DNA of 64,000 nucleotides from Platanthera guangdongensis (GCA_039583875.1 CM077159.1:98879707-98943706); one strand, 5' to 3'. Counted from the stretch's first letter, positions 30,609-43,327 are shown. Notes: generated by a model from the letters alone, not told the origin. Made by a program: numbers and translations.

Positions 30609-31740
30609 GTCACTAGGAGTAGTGCAGAGCAGTCCCAACGTCAACACTCTACAGAAAGTATTGCGCCTAATGACGTGCCTGATATCTCTCCTTCTGCCGA
30701 AACTATATGTTTGGTAGCTGAAGCGGTGTTTGCCATGATTAATGCTCAGTCAGGAGGCAATTGCAACCCCTTGCTCCTGAATTGGGTCAAGTACCGCTTG
30801 GCGTAGCCGAACATATAGTGGTGGATCAAGTACAGGCAGACCCCGTAGGGCAAATAAGAGCAACTTAAAAGTAGGTCAGGCATGCGATGAGATTTAACCC
30901 TCCATTATTTATGTGTACTGGAACCCCAATGCAAGATAATGACTGGCTCTCTTGGGTTAAGAGAGTCATGTCGGGAACAGAGACGAAGGAGTGGCAGGAG
31001 GTTACTATAGTCACTTTCCTTTTGGTTGGTGAAGCAGGGTTGTGGTAGGATAAACTAGAATTACATCACTTTGCTGGAAGAGAACTCAGCAATATCACGA
31101 TGGATGAGTTTTCAAGATTATTTATGGCGCGATATATACTGTCAGCGCAGAAAATTGCTTTGGAAAATAAGTTCTAGAGACTAACCCAGGGCGAGTGTAG
31201 TGTTGATGACTACCTGTATGAGTTCACGAGAATGGGGTGATATGCAGGCTCTAACATTACTAATGAGGAGCGCAAGACCAACTGGTTCTATGAAGGACTG
31301 CGTGACGATTTGAGGTTGTCGCTCTCAGGTCTGATGATGCAGGGTTTTCTGACCCTGGTCAATACAACCCGATCTCTGGAGCAGGATCTAAAGAGGGTGG
31401 AACAAAAAGGACTTGGCTGTGAAGAGGTCAGAATTTAAAGTGCCAAGTTCATCAAAGACTGGTAATCAAAGGTAGAACAAGAAGCCTAGGATGACTAGAC
31501 CGACTTCTTCATCAGTTACATCTGGGGCATCGTCTGGGAGGGGAGGCTCAATCCATGTTATAATTGTGGAAAGTCGGGACACATTTCCCGTGAGTGTTGG
31601 AGTGGCAAGTCAGAGAAAAAGACAGGAGCATCTTATGCCGAGAAAGGGAATACGGTGGAGTCAACCACATCCTATCATGCTCCAGTCCAACCCAGAGTCT
31701 AAAACCTTAGCAAATAGGAGGCCATCAAGTAAGGCGACGT
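30609..31740 (+). pseudogene. gag: Ty3/gypsy gag, G2
   Basis: Translated remnants of a retrotransposon gag: FNPPLFMCTGTPMQDNDWLSWVKR, EVTIVTFLLVGEAGLW, MDEFSRLFMARY and GECSVDDYLYEFTRMG correspond to the capsid. A CCHC zinc knuckle, CYNCGKSGHISREC, is at 31556-31597. At least five stops and one frame change interrupt it, and no clear ATG survives at the start. Nucleocapsid DNA is in a different frame from 31491-31550. Confidence 0.8.
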
Positions 31741-31746
31741 GGTTAC

Positions 31747-32091
31747 ATGTATAAGTTAAATTTTAGCTTTAATGCTTTCTATACCTTATGCCTTATCATC
31801 AGTCGTATGATTATTGTTTTTTTAGGCTTTATCTTGATCTTGGACTATCTGGCAAGATCACAATTTTATATGGGAGCTTCACACTCCTTTCTGTCTGAAG
31901 CTTTCACAATGCATATCAGACTGCATTCCTCTGTGGCGAAGGATAGACTGGATGTGTTGTTGCCTAACAGGTGTTCTCTGCACGCAGATAGAGTCTATTG
32001 CGTTAAGGTGCTGATAGGAAGTCAAGAGTTTGACTTGGTAGCATCACTACTGCCGATAATAGATTTTGACGTGATATTTGACTTGGATTAG
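31747..32091 (+). pseudogene. Ty3/gypsy aspartic protease, G2 (catalytic Asp lost)
   Basis: The segment FYMGASHSFLSEAF aligns with the usual F-DSGASHSF-S motif, but the catalytic Asp is replaced (Tyr at that place). Downstream I-DFDVIFDLD followed by TAG matches the conserved FDVILGMDWL-like region, and SEQHASIDYSPKTVKL continues after the stop. The protease would be inactive as well as truncated. Confidence 0.78.
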
Positions 32092-32099
32092 CTCTCAGA

Positions 32100-33230
32100 G
32101 CAACATGCATCCATTGACTATAGTCCAAAGACGGTAAAACTGGGTCTGAATATAGGTCATGAAACTATTTTATCTAGTATGAAGGGATCGAGCAAGATGC
32201 TGCTGTCTGCTCTCCATGTAATTAAAGAAGTTTCTAAGGGTGAGGAGTTGTTCTTCACTCTACTAGAGGCTAAGAAGCCCAAACCGGGTTTGTTTAGTAT
32301 TCCCGTGGTGTCGAAGTTTGCGGACATTTTCCTTAAAAATCTCCCTTGAGCTCCATCTCAGAGAGAGATCAATTTCTCCATGGAGTTGAGTCAGGTGCCA
32401 AACCTGTATCGCGATCTCCATACCGCTTAGCAGCGAGGGAAATGGCAGAGTTGAAGGTACAACTTCAAGAACTGTTATATCAAGGGTATGTGCATCCAAG
32501 TTTATCACCTTGGAGCACACTGGTCCGCTTCATGAAGAAGAAGAAGAAGGATGGTAGTCTACGGCTGTGTATCGATTATAGGGGATTGAATAAGCTGACA
32601 GAGAAGAATAAGTACCTGATTCTGAGGATCAATGATCTATTTGTCCAGCTTGTTGGTTCAACTGTGTGCTCAAAACTAGATCTGAAATCTGGTTATTATC
32701 GGCTGAGAATCAGGGAAAGTGACATTCCCAAGATGATATTTAGTACACGCTATGAGCACTATGAGTTCACTGTCATGCCATTTGGACTAACGAATGCGTC
32801 ATCCGTATTTATGGACTTAATGAATTAGATGTTTTGGGAGTATTTGGACCAGTTCGTGATAGTATTTATCGATGATATCCTAGTGTACTCCCAATCTGAG
32901 GAAGATCATGCAGGTCATTTACACATAGTTCTCTAAGTGTGAGTTTTCAATCAGTTGTACACCAAGTTCTCTAAGTGTGAGTTTTGCATGTCTTTGGTAA
33001 CATTCCTTGGTCATATTTTTAGTGGAGAGAGAATCGTGGTAGATCAGGTGAAGATTGTTGTGATATAGGAGTGGTCTGTGTTGTCTTTTATGGCCGAAGT
33101 CCGGAGTTTTCTTAGGCTTACCGGCTACTATAGGTGCTTCGTGGAGAACTTCTCATGGATAGCCTTACCCATCACTACCCTGCCAAGGAAGGACCAAAAG
33201 TTCATTTGGTCTCCAGCATGCACACAAGCT
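32100..33230 (+). pseudogene. Ty3/gypsy reverse transcriptase, G2
   Basis: Recognisable RT blocks: [67 protein letters not shown], then after a TAG (32826-32828) [13 protein letters not shown] with the intact catalytic F-DD motif, followed by FLGHIFSGE and FLRLTGYYRCFVENFSWIA. Several single stops break the frame, mostly where Gln or Trp is expected. Confidence 0.9.
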
Positions 33231-33239
33231 TTTGAATAA

Positions 33240-33665
33240 TTGAAAAGTCGTCTGATCACGACACCTATTTTGTGCTCGCCATCTAGTTCAGAGGGCTATC
33301 AGATCTATAGTGATGCCTCAGGGAGCGGCTTAAGCTGCGTTTTGCTACAACATGGTAAGGTGATAGCTTATGGCTTGCGCCTGTTGAATGTGCACGAGAG
33401 GAACTATCTGGTCTACGATTTGGATTAAGCGGTCGTGATATTTGCTTTGAAGCTTTGGAGACACTACTTGTATGGCGTGAAGGTCGATATTTTTACAGAC
33501 CATAAGAGCCTGAAATATCTACTAGATCTGAAGGACTTGAAAATGTTCCATCAAAGGTGGATGGAGTTCCTTGGGGACTACAACTTCAAGATACAATATG
33601 TTCGGGGCAAGGGTAACGCCGTTGTGGATGCATTAAGTCGCAGGGTTCCCACACAGGACAATTAG
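33240..33665 (+). pseudogene. Ty3/gypsy RNase H, G2
   Basis: YSDASGSGLSCVLLQHGKVIAY, RNYLVYDLD (with a TAA after it), IFTDHKSLKYLLDLKDLKMFHQRWMEFL and VRGKGNAVVDALSRR give the complete RNase H signature with Asp and Glu/Asp positions. One stop at 33426-33428 splits it. It follows RT in the same frame. Confidence 0.9.
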
Positions 33666-34786
33666 ATACAGATGTATGATGAGTATCTTATTCAAGATTT
33701 GGAGGCCTTAAAGATCTCTTGTATTGATAGGAGGTCTGGTGCTAAAGCACATTTGAACTGGATAGAGTTGTAGTATGACCTCTCTGACCGGATTCGGAAG
33801 GCGATAGAGCTAGATAATAGTATGAAATGTTACATGGAAGAGTCTTTGGATGGGTCAAATTCCCAGTTTACCATTGAGGATGACCTATTATGGAAGAATA
33901 GTCGATTGTGCGTCCCAAAGGTGGGAATGTTACGAGAAGAGTTGATGTACAAGACAAATTTCACCAAATACTCAATTCACCCGGGGAGCACAAAAATGTT
34001 TAAAGATATGAAAATGTTTTTCTGGTGGCCAGGATTGAAAAAGGATGTAGCGCTATATGTGGCGAAGTGTCATACATGTGCCTTAGTGATGGCCGAATGT
34101 CAGAAGCCGGTGGATTTTTGAAGTCTTTGCCTATACCGGAATGAAAGTTCGACGACATATTTATGGATTTCGTGCACGGTTTGCCGATATCGCAGAAAGG
34201 GAACGATGCCATCTAGGTGATCGTTGATCATTTAATAAAGGTATCACACTTCATTCCAAATAGGAAGGATGATTCGTTAGAAAAACTGGCAAGACTTTAC
34301 GTGGATAATATTGTACGATTACACGATGTGCCCCATAGCATCGTTAGTGACTAAGATGGGCACTTTACGTCTAATGATTACAGGCTTGTGCATCAACTGT
34401 TGGGCACCAAACTAAAGTTTGGTACAGTCTTTCATCAGCAGGCAGATGGTCAGACTGAGAGGGTAAACAGGACGATGGAGGACATGCTTCGCATGTGCGC
34501 CCAATATTTCAGGAAGAGATGGGAGGATCACATGTATATGATCGAGTTTGTCCACAAAAATAGCTTGCAAGCAAGTATTCAAATGATGCCCTTCGAGGAC
34601 CTTTATGGTAGGAAGTGTCGTACTCCCTTGTCGTGGTTGGAGATGGGCGAATCAAAGTTTTTTAAGCGAAAAGAAGTCAATGATGCGACTTCGATTATAC
34701 ATACAATCCAGGAGCGTTTGTGGATCGCTCAGGATAGACATGCTAAGTATTATAACGCCAAACACAGTGAGAGACTTTGTCTTCAA
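33666..34786 (+). pseudogene. Ty3/gypsy integrase, G2, truncated
   Basis: The zinc-finger region reads KYSIHPGSTKMFKDMKMFF...AKCHTC; the first His of the HHCC finger appears to be Asn. The core shows DFVHGLP, IVDHLIKVSHFIP, HSIVSD followed by TAA and [27 protein letters not shown], then a partial C-terminal region up to YNAKHSE where frame is lost. M2 inserted here. It is about 80% identical by eye to the G1 integrase at 11030. Confidence 0.88.
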
Positions 34787-37078
34787 TGTCAGCTAACACC
34801 TACATAGGGGGTGAATAGGTTTTAGGTCTCTTTTTAATTATCAAGACCTACACCTTATTTGTTGTGCTTGGTGATTTGTTAAGTTAAGCATTAAAGAACA
34901 TCAACCAGACAACACAGATATTTTATAGTGGTTCTCCAGTGTTTGGGTACGTCTATTATCCCTCTGCGCCCTTCTAACAGTGTGTTAGACAAGGCTCTTC
35001 CCCCCAAAACTCGACTCCAAGGATCTTACAACACGATCCCGCAGGACTACTCAGTCTTCTTCAAGACTTACACCTCAGGCAATATGCCCTACCAGTCAAA
35101 TCCTAACTGGATCCTACCTCAGCATTTATATCACACGCCTACACTTAGATTCACTGAATAATCCTACACTCATATCTACAACAGATCTTATTTCAGCCAT
35201 TATAACATAGGCCTATACTCAGATTCACTCAAGAATCTTACACTCAAATCCTAGATTGGATCCTACAGAAACTATCTATGATTTTAAAAAATTAGACACC
35301 AGAGAAAAATCTGTGTCTGTCTTCCTAGGCAGAAACTGAGTCTCCCCTAACTTCTACTTCACAGCAACAAATTGGCAGATATCTTTGGATGAATCACGAC
35401 TTGTTCTGAAAGTATCTTACAGAAATCTCTGCCTCTTCTCTTTCAGGAATCAGTCCTAACCTTGCTGTCGGAGATGAATATCGCAACAACTATCACTTTT
35501 CTCTTTCAGGCTGACTAAACTGAACAGGACCTTCTGGCTCGGTAGCAATGGCGAGGAAGAAGACGATGTTCAGCCGCAATTGTGAAATCAGAAAACCCTA
35601 ATTGCATGTTGTTGACACAACCAATCTTGCCTTTTATTGATCGTCGATCAACAGCTCTATTGCATTGCGGGGCCAAGCCTTAATTGCCGATTTACCGCCA
35701 TCCATTTGCAGAAGACGACAAAAGCCGGCCGTCAGCGCCATCAATGGCTTACTCCATCTTTCCCACAATGAATTTGAACTGCGTTGACTTTGTTGACTTT
35801 TGCTGACTCATGGTGACGTCACCCATCTGTGGACTTAGCCAAAATCAAGCATCAGTAGTATAGGCATTGAGTGAGTAAGCATCACTCAACACAAAAACAC
35901 TTAGACAAATTTTCTATCATTAGGCGTTGAGTGAGCAACCTTCATTCAATGCTAAAGTACTTAGAAAATATTTAAGTCATTAGGCGTTGAGAGCGTTGAC
36001 TCCACTCAACGTTTTTTGCCTTAGAAAATATTTTTTTTTTCTCTGACGTTGAGAGCGTTGAGTGTGTCTTCATCACTCAATGTTTTTTTGCCTTTGCCAA
36101 TATTTCAGTCATTTGGCATTGAGTGAGTAAGCTTCACTCAACGCCACACAACTCAACAGATATTCTTCTATATCTGGCGTGAGTGAGTAAGCTACACTCA
36201 ACGCATTTGGACTTAGCCAATTTTTTGTGTATGAAAACACTGGCTCTGACTGGATGAGAATCAGTCAATGTTTTTTATCACATGGTATTGAGTGAGTAAG
36301 CTTCACTCAACGCCTGTGGGCTTAATCAAATATTTACACAGATTTTTTGTGCTTTGACTGACAGATCAATACTTAATGATTTTGATGTTATGGCGTTGAG
36401 TGAGTGGACTTCACTCAACGCCTGTGGACTTAGTCAAATAATTACACAGCTTTTTTGTGGCTTTGACTATCTCAAACTTTTAGCTGTATAGTGTTGAGTG
36501 AGTACACTTCACTCAACACCCGTGGACTTAGCCACATTTTCAACTATTTCTTCTAAGGCTTTGCCTGTCTCACAGCTTTTAGTTGTATGTAATTGAGTGA
36601 GTAGACTACACTCAATGACTGTGGCCTTAGCCACAATTTCAGCTTGTCAATTGTTAGGCTTAGACTAACCTAGCTATACTCAATTATTTTGCTTACCTGG
36701 CCTTGACTGAATAGACTTCACTCAACTCCTGTGGACTTAGGCGATTTCCAGCCTATCCATATCTTCCAGCTGACTTGATCTTAAAGTGTCGAGATAACTG
36801 AATTATCTCGACACAGCTGTCTCGACACTTTTGTTTGGACACTTTTGTCTCGACACTTTTGTCCGTAGTCATTTCCTCAATTTTCACCCTACACCTGACT
36901 TTGAGTGAGCTTGTTTCACTCAATTCTTGTGGACTTAGGCAAATTCCTACCTGTCCACCAGCGTGCTTGGTGTCCACCTACATGCATAACTAAAACACAC
37001 GTCGAATACAACTAGTGTGTGGCATTGTCTTGTTTGACTTCTTACAAATCTGGCTCATGTGGATCTATGGACCCAACA
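34787..37078 (-). mobile_element. 3' LTR of minus-strand copia element M2 (2292 bp)
   Basis: On the minus strand it starts TGTTGGGTCCATAG at 37078 after the PPT AAATAGAGGAGATTG, and ends GGTGTTAGCTGACA at 34787. It has the Sirevirus C-rich tail (CCTATTCACCCCCTATG), GTAGGCC-like repeats near 35050-35270, the AACCACTATAAAAT block near 34925-34950, and a U3 array of hairpins (35860-36920). Confidence 0.88.
35860..36920 (-). repeat. Array of about twelve GGCGTTGAGTGA...TCACTCAACGCC hairpins in U3 of M2
   Basis: Each unit is an inverted repeat of about 30 bp with a 5-7-base loop. Units begin near 35864, 35920, 35982, 36052, 36115, 36178, 36286, 36391, 36489, 36592, 36700 and 36899, and most are followed by a conserved GTGGACTTAGCCA-like stretch. 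Loss of the ACG/CGT CpG (to ATG/ACA) accounts for many variants. Confidence 0.88.
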
Positions 37079-37513
37079 ATCTCCTCTATTTGAAGAAGTC
37101 AAAACCCTTATTCAAATTGTTCACATTCCTTAGTTAATGACACACACAACATATGCAACAATAAAATGTACTATTATAACAGAGCAGATCCTGGAAGGTT
37201 ACCACATTTCCTGGCTGTTTTGTGAGCATCACCCGTCCCCCTGTTTGTTGCAAGTTGTGTGATACTATTTGAATACTGCATGGAGCATTTCTTTCTCCCC
37301 TGAATCTGATACCACTTTATCATAGCAGCATTTCTTTCTCATTCCTGAATTTGATACCACTTGATCAAGCTCTGATTCCACACTTGATGATGCTACACTT
37401 GATCAATCTTGAGGCCATTTGATGTGACACTTCTATCTCTCCCCCTTTATGACTTATGAAGAATAGTCAGGGAAGAGCTGGCTTGTACTTCTCTCCCTAT
37501 CTAATTATAGTTG
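37079..37513 (-). other. 3' non-coding/ORF3 remnant of M2 next to its PPT
   Basis: The PPT lies at 37079-37095. On the minus strand near 37435-37455 the sequence GTCATAAAGGGGGAGAGA matches the EVIKGER-coding DNA of ORF3 in elements 2 and 3, showing that an ORF3 once lay here. Otherwise nothing readable. Element 3 is inserted at its right edge; M2 resumes at 52010. Confidence 0.65.
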
Positions 37514-39293
37514 TGTTGAGTACATTGGAAAATGTGTACCTGATTTGAAGAAGCCTCACCTTACTCAATGATATGAATCAAGTGTATTTGATGTTGTTTT
37601 GAGTTTATATGTGTAGGTTAAGAAAATGCAAGAATGCAGGAAAAGTTTCTAAGTCCATGAGTCGACACCAGAAGAAGCAGTGTCGACACTTATGAAGGCT
37701 TGTGTCGACACTGGAGAAAAGCTGTGTCGACACCTAGAGTCACTAGAGTCGACACTTGGAAAGGCTATGTCGACACCAGAAGAAACTGTGTCGACACTCA
37801 GAGGCAGAGTCAACACACACAGAAAAGCTTAGTCGACATCAACTGTGTCGACACACAGAGGTAGTGTCGCCACACAGAAGACTTTGTCGACATCAACTGT
37901 GTAGACACACAGGACTTGTGTCGACACATAACAGAGTTTCAACAAAGTTGATTTTTGTGAAGAAAAGAAGTGACTGTGTCGACACACATAACTAGTGTCG
38001 ACACATTCTACAGAAGTTGTGTCGAGAAGCAGTGTCAACACCAAGGGAGCTGTGTCGACACCACCAAGGGAGCTGTGTTGACACCACCAAGGCTTGTGTC
38101 GACACTAAGTCTACTTGTGTCGACACATGATGAAGTTCAGTATCGACACTTTGCTGACAGAGACAGAGTTTCAAGAAGTGACTGGAAGACTTGACAGCTG
38201 CCATAACCAACCAGTCTACTGCAACTGTTAGAGCTGTCAGAAGTTTGTTAGAAACCAGATCAGCTGGTTACCATGGAGGAAGTCTATATAAAGATATTAT
38301 ATATCAACAGATATACAGTTACACCCATGAGATAAAAAAAGTAAACATGAAAAACAGAAGAAGATTTTCAACAGAAGATCTAAGAAGACATTCTCATGTG
38401 GTGATCTACTCAGAGTTTGTCAAGAGAATTCAAAGAAGAATTTAGAAGAATCTTCAGAAGAATTTGGAGAGAGAGAGAGCTCCATCTATTCAAGTGAAGA
38501 AAGGGACTTACATCAACAAGTCTCTTAAGTGCAGATTCTGAACCAGTCTGCCAAGAAGAATTCAGATTGATTTCTGAATTTCAAGAAAGAAGCTGATTGA
38601 AGATCAACTTCAAAGGAGATCAACCCTACTGTGTTCAGATTCAAGAATCTTTAAAGAAAGCTAAGTTAGGTTGATCTCTAACATCAGATTCTTTCAATAA
38701 CTGATCAAGAAACCTTCCATCCTTTCTCTCTCAACCAGGGTGGTGGTAAATTTCAAATTTACATCTATGTTTTGTAGGATCTTTTTAAGATTTGAGTTGT
38801 AAGCCTGATTTATAAAGGCTGAGTTGTAGGAGATAAAGTTCTCTGAGTGGTAGGCCTTGTTGAAGGCTGAGATAGGGCTGGGAGCCTGAGTTGTAGGAGA
38901 TTTTCATCTCTGAGTTGTAGTCCTTGTTGAAGGCTGAGGTAGGGCAGATTGCCTGAGCTATAGGAGTGTGGACTCACTCTGAGTTGTAGGATCCTTGTTT
39001 GGGTTTTGAGCTGTAAGATTTGCATATCTGAGGAGAAGGAAAGAAGTTAGGCCGAATCTAGCACATTGTTAGATAGGCGAAGGGGGAAAGTGGATGTACC
39101 CAGACCTTGGGGAACCACTATAAATCAGTGTGCCATCTGTGATTGTGTGTGGTATTGTTATTTTTGTGCTGTGATATCTGTAGAACTATATGTTTCTATT
39201 AACTAACTGAATTAATATTCTGCCTTAGAAGAAAAATGAATTGCACCTATTCACCCCCCCCCCCCTCTAGGTGTTTAGGAAACAATTTTTTCA
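37514..39293 (+). repeat. 5' LTR of element 3 with palindrome array and TATA box
   Basis: Starts TGTTGAGTACATTGG (the 3' LTR has TGTTGGG), ends CAATTTTTTCA. GTGTCGACAC array at about 37669-38150, TATATAAAG at 38285-38293, GTAGGCC-type repeats at 38810-39010, conserved block from about 39088, C run near 39255-39265. It contains about two more array units than the 3' LTR, matching the 46-bp length difference. Confidence 0.93.
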
Positions 39294-39295
39294 AG

Positions 39296-39308
39296 TGATA
39301 TCAGAGGA
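39296..39308 (+). promoter_or_regulatory. Primer binding site of element 3 (one mismatch)
   Basis: TGATATCAGAGGA follows the LTR by two bases. The expected TGGTATCAGAG has G to A at position three. Confidence 0.8.
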
Positions 39309-39373
39309 AGGTTACTCAAAGATAGACTTAACAGTCTGAGTAAGATCTGTGAGGCAGAAGTAAGTTAAAGAAG

Positions 39374-41411
39374 ATGGGTTCAGGAGAAAACCATAAAGAA
39401 CTTGGTTCAATGAAGTAGCCTATCTGCAGGAAGGAAATCTTTGGAATATGGAAGGAAAGGGTCAGACTATTTATGGAGGCATATGATCCTAGAATTTATA
39501 TAACAGTTCAGGAAAGACCATATATTCCAATGAAGGTTTCTGTTCTTGATGCTAATCAAAGGATTCCTAAGGATTTTTCAGAAATGACTAAGGATGAGAT
39601 CATCTTGGCTACAATGGATAAAAGAGCATAGAATATTATAGTGAGTGACATAGATACTCAACATTCCAGAATTTGATTCACTACAAAACCTCCAAGGAGA
39701 TGTGTGACACATTGGTTGTCTACATGGAGGGTTCTGAAAAGGTTAGGCAAGATAGAAAGTCTATGCTTAATCAAGAATATGAGAGTTTCAGACAAGCCAA
39801 GTCTGATAGTATAACTGAATGTTATAAGAAGTTCTACAGAATTGTAAATGAACTAATGTCTTATGGAAGAATCTTCAGTACATATGAGCTGAATGACAAA
39901 TTCCTTATGTCTTTGACTAAGGATTGGGATACAAAGATCTGTGTCATAAGGGAAGTGGCCAAACTGGGAGAAATTTCACCTCCAACACTGTTTGGCAAAT
40001 TGCTGTCTTATGAGATGCAGCTGTTGGCAAGAAAGAAGGAAGAGAAAAATACAAAGGTTGACTATAGAGAAAAGTCAGTGGCCTTCAAGGTAGAAGCCAC
40101 AAGGAAGAATAGGAGGATGTCTCCATCTTCTCCTAAGAAAGATGCAGAAGTGATCTCAGAAAATTCTGATAATCACAGTTCAGACAGCAGTAATTCTGAT
40201 GAAGACTTTGCTGCTTTCACAAGATAGTTTCAGAGATTCTTAAAGAAGAAGAAGTGGAAATCTAAGCCATCCTCATCTCAGTCCAAGGATGACTATTATC
40301 AGAAGAGGAAATCATCCAGGAAGGACAGGAGTGGGACAAAGCCTAGCAAGTCAACTACATCAAAGATTATTTGTTATTGCTGCAACAGACCTGGACATGT
40401 TGTGGCTGACTGTCCAGACAAAAGGAAGGAGTCTGCTGATAAAAAGAAGTCTCAGCACAAGAGCAAGAAGGAGAAATCCTTGGTAGCTAAGAAAGAGAAA
40501 AGTTGGATAGATCAATCAACTTCAGAGTCTGAATCTGAGGCTGAGGCCTATATTAGTTTGTTTGCAACAGAAGAAGAGGATGAGTTCTTGAAATTACTGG
40601 ACTCTATCTATGAGCAAGAAGACCATCAGTGCAAAGGACTGATGGTTGTATCTAAAGAAGACCAGTGCCAGGATCAACCTTGTCCTAGTAAGGTAAAAAG
40701 TTTATCTGTAGATTCTGATTACTACACTGAGTCTGAATCAGATGCATCTGCATCAAGATATGAAGATGGGTCTGAATCTGAAGGAGATATTCATCAGCTT
40801 ATAGATGAATATGGGGATTTGTTGCAGGCACTCAAGAGAAGCAAAAACCTGGCCAAAAATCAGGCTAAAGAAATTGCAGCTCTTAAGTTGGCTGCCTCTG
40901 ATTCAGATAAGCTGCTGCATCAAAAGATGAATGAGATTGCCAAACTGAAAAACATAACCGTTATTCAGATGGGAACAATCACATTCAAAAATGATCAGAT
41001 CAAAGGTCTGGAAGATAGACTTCAGAAAGAGAAGGAAATAGTGGCTAGTTTCTCAAAGCCAAAATCTGTCCTACCCTTAATTGATGACTTTGTGTCTCAA
41101 AAGGGTAAGGTAGGATTAGATTTTAAGGGAACTGCATGGGCTCCCCAGTCCAATAATAAAGGCAAAGCCCCAGCACAAAACAAAAATCTGCTGTCAACAA
41201 TACAACTAAGAATGTACCTAAAAGAGGTAATAATAAGTATGAGTGCTGGTGTTGTGGCAAGATAGGCCATTATGCCTTAGACTGTTAGCACAATACCAGT
41301 GTCAGGAAGGATAGCAGTCTACCTGTTAGAAGAGCTGTAGGCAGATTTGTCAAGTTTCAGGCTAACTTGAACCAAGGACCCAAAAGTTATTTGGGTTCTA
41401 AGGTTAAGTAA
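39374..41411 (+). pseudogene. gag: Sirevirus gag, element 3
   Basis: The ATG at 39374 (MGSGENHKELGSMK) is followed by a TAG, then ICRKEIFGIWKERVRLFMEA. More stops occur, including TAG 40225-40227 (CAG in relatives), with frame changes near 39650 and near 41180 (one extra A). Zinc knuckle 1 is CYCCNRPGHVVADC (40372-40413) and knuckle 2 is CWCCGKIGHYALDC (41244-41285), followed by TAG where Trp is expected. Between them is a Ser/Asp/Glu-rich region and a coiled-coil-like stretch. Stop TAA 41409-41411 is in frame with the downstream protease. Confidence 0.88.
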
Positions 41412-43327
41412 TCTTTGTTGCAGGTGAGTCCAAGTTGCCATGCCCCTATATGGTACTTGGACAGTGGATGTTCCAGGCACATGACTGGAACAAGAGGATT
41501 GTTGAAGGACTACTCACAAATATTGAATGGGCCTAAAGTAATCTTTGGTGGTTCTGAAAAAGGAGTCATCAAAGGGTTTGGTAACATTTCTAACAACTTA
41601 ATCAATATCACTCAAGTGGCTTATGTGAAGGGTTTGAAACACAACCTAATAAGCATAAGCCAGCTGAGTGATCTTGGATATGACATTTCATTTATCAAAA
41701 ATGGGTGTCATATCAAGAGGTCAAGTGATCAAAAAGTCATATTGACTGGCTATAGAAAAAGAAATGTGTATTGCCTAAACTTTGAGAGTGAGAATAAAAA
41801 TTCTCCTATCTGTCTTGTGGCTGATGAGAAAGCCTCTCATTATGTCAAATAGCACAAGAGGCAAGCTCATCTTAACTACAAGATTATTGACCAACTCTTT
41901 AGTAAAGAGTTAGTGAGGAATGGTCCTCAAGTTAAGTGCTTTAAGGATGAAATATGGTCAGCTTGTCAAAAAGGCAAGCAGACCAGATCCTCCTTTCATA
42001 GCCTAGAAACCAAAGACTCAGTGAGGTGCTTATACCTCTTGCATATGGATTTATTTGGTCCTATGCCAGTTCATAGTCTAGGTAGGAAGGTCTACACTTT
42101 TCTGGTAGTAGATGACTATCCTAGATTTTCATGGGTATTCTTTCTGAGGCAGAAATCTGAAACCTCAAATATCTTCTGCAATTTTGTCAAACAAATTCAG
42201 AATGAATTAGATAGTTCAGTGGTCAAAATCAGAAGTGACCATGGAACTGAATTCCAATCTGAAAGTATGACAAGGTAGTGTGAAGAATTTGGGATTCATC
42301 AGGAATTCTCCTCGCCTAGAACACCTCAGCAAAATGGCATTGCTGAAAGAAAGAATAGGACATTGATTGAGGCTGGAAGAACACTATTGAGCGACACTAC
42401 TCTCCCAGAATATTTCTGGGCTGAGGCAGTAAACACTGCATGTCATGTTCTCAATAGGGCTTCCATCACCAAAAGCCACAAAAAGACACTCTATGAGGTT
42501 ATGAAAGGCAGAAAACCAAACTTATCCTATTTAGGATCTTTGGTTGCAAGTGCTATATGCTTAACAATGGCAAGTCTCACCTAACTAAGTTTGCTTCCAA
42601 ATCCCAAGATGGGATATTTGTTGGGTACAGCAATAATAATAAGGCTTATAGGGTCTAAATTTGGCTACTCAAGTTGTAGAAGAGTTTGTTCATGTCATAT
42701 TTGATGAATCTAGACTTATTAACAGTGAGTTGCCTAGTAGTTCTTGTAGCTCTACAGGTATACAGTAGAAGATGGACCAGCTTACTATCAGAGAAGATCC
42801 AACTGCAAAGCAGGATGAGGAAAATGGTAGTTGCTATCCAGGGGGAGTACAAGACACTCAAGAGGCTGATGAAGACCATGAGGTGCAGCATAATGAAGAG
42901 ATTGAAGAAGGTCAAACTGTTGATAGTTTACCTCCAGTAGTTAGACATTTAAAAGATCATCCTGGACACCAGATCATTGGTGATCCAAGACATGGAGTAC
43001 AAATAAGAAGCAGGAACTTAAACACAGTTCTTTGCTCAAGCTTCTTATCCCAATTGGAACACAAGAGATTTGAAGAAGCTATTCAAGACCCGCACTGGAT
43101 TGATATTATGCAGGAGGAGTTAAATCAATTCATAAGGTGCAAGGTCTGGGAGTTGGTTCCAAAATCAAAGGGCCACAATGTCATAGGGACAAAGTGGATT
43201 TATAGAAAAAAGCTTGATGAGAGTGGGATCATAGTGAAGAACAAGGCAAGACTAGTTGCCAAAGGATACAGGCAGGAAGAGGGCATAGACTTTGATCAGA
43301 CTTTTGCTCCAGTGGCAAGGTTGGAAG
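41412..43327 (+). pseudogene. pol: Sirevirus pol, first part, element 3
   Basis: Protease WYLDSGCSRHMTGTRG (from about 41447) continues in frame through NISNNLINITQVAYVKGLKHN to a TAG at 41850-41852 (Trp in relatives). Integrase: SACQKGKQTRS, LLHMDLFGPMPVHS, VKIRSDHGTEFQ with D,D present, then NGIAERKNRT; stops at 42276-42278 and a frameshift near 42530. A TAG (42766-42768) lies between integrase and RT, as in element 2. RT begins about 42772 and is cut at ARLE by the solo LTR. Confidence 0.9.
41415..41432 (+). promoter_or_regulatory. Splice acceptor/donor motif at gag-pol border, element 3
   Basis: TTTGTTGCAG|GTGAGT, junction 41423/41424, at the same place as 16238/16239 in element 2. Confidence 0.5.

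Larger units (their letters stand above)
28393..34786 (+). mobile_element. Ty3/gypsy element G2, 5' LTR to integrase, 3' part lost
   Basis: 5' LTR, PBS, gag, protease, RT, RNase H and integrase follow in the Ty3/gypsy order. Numerous stops and frameshifts show it is old. The integrase is cut at 34786 by the minus-strand LTR of M2; the continuation is not in the window. Confidence 0.9.
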
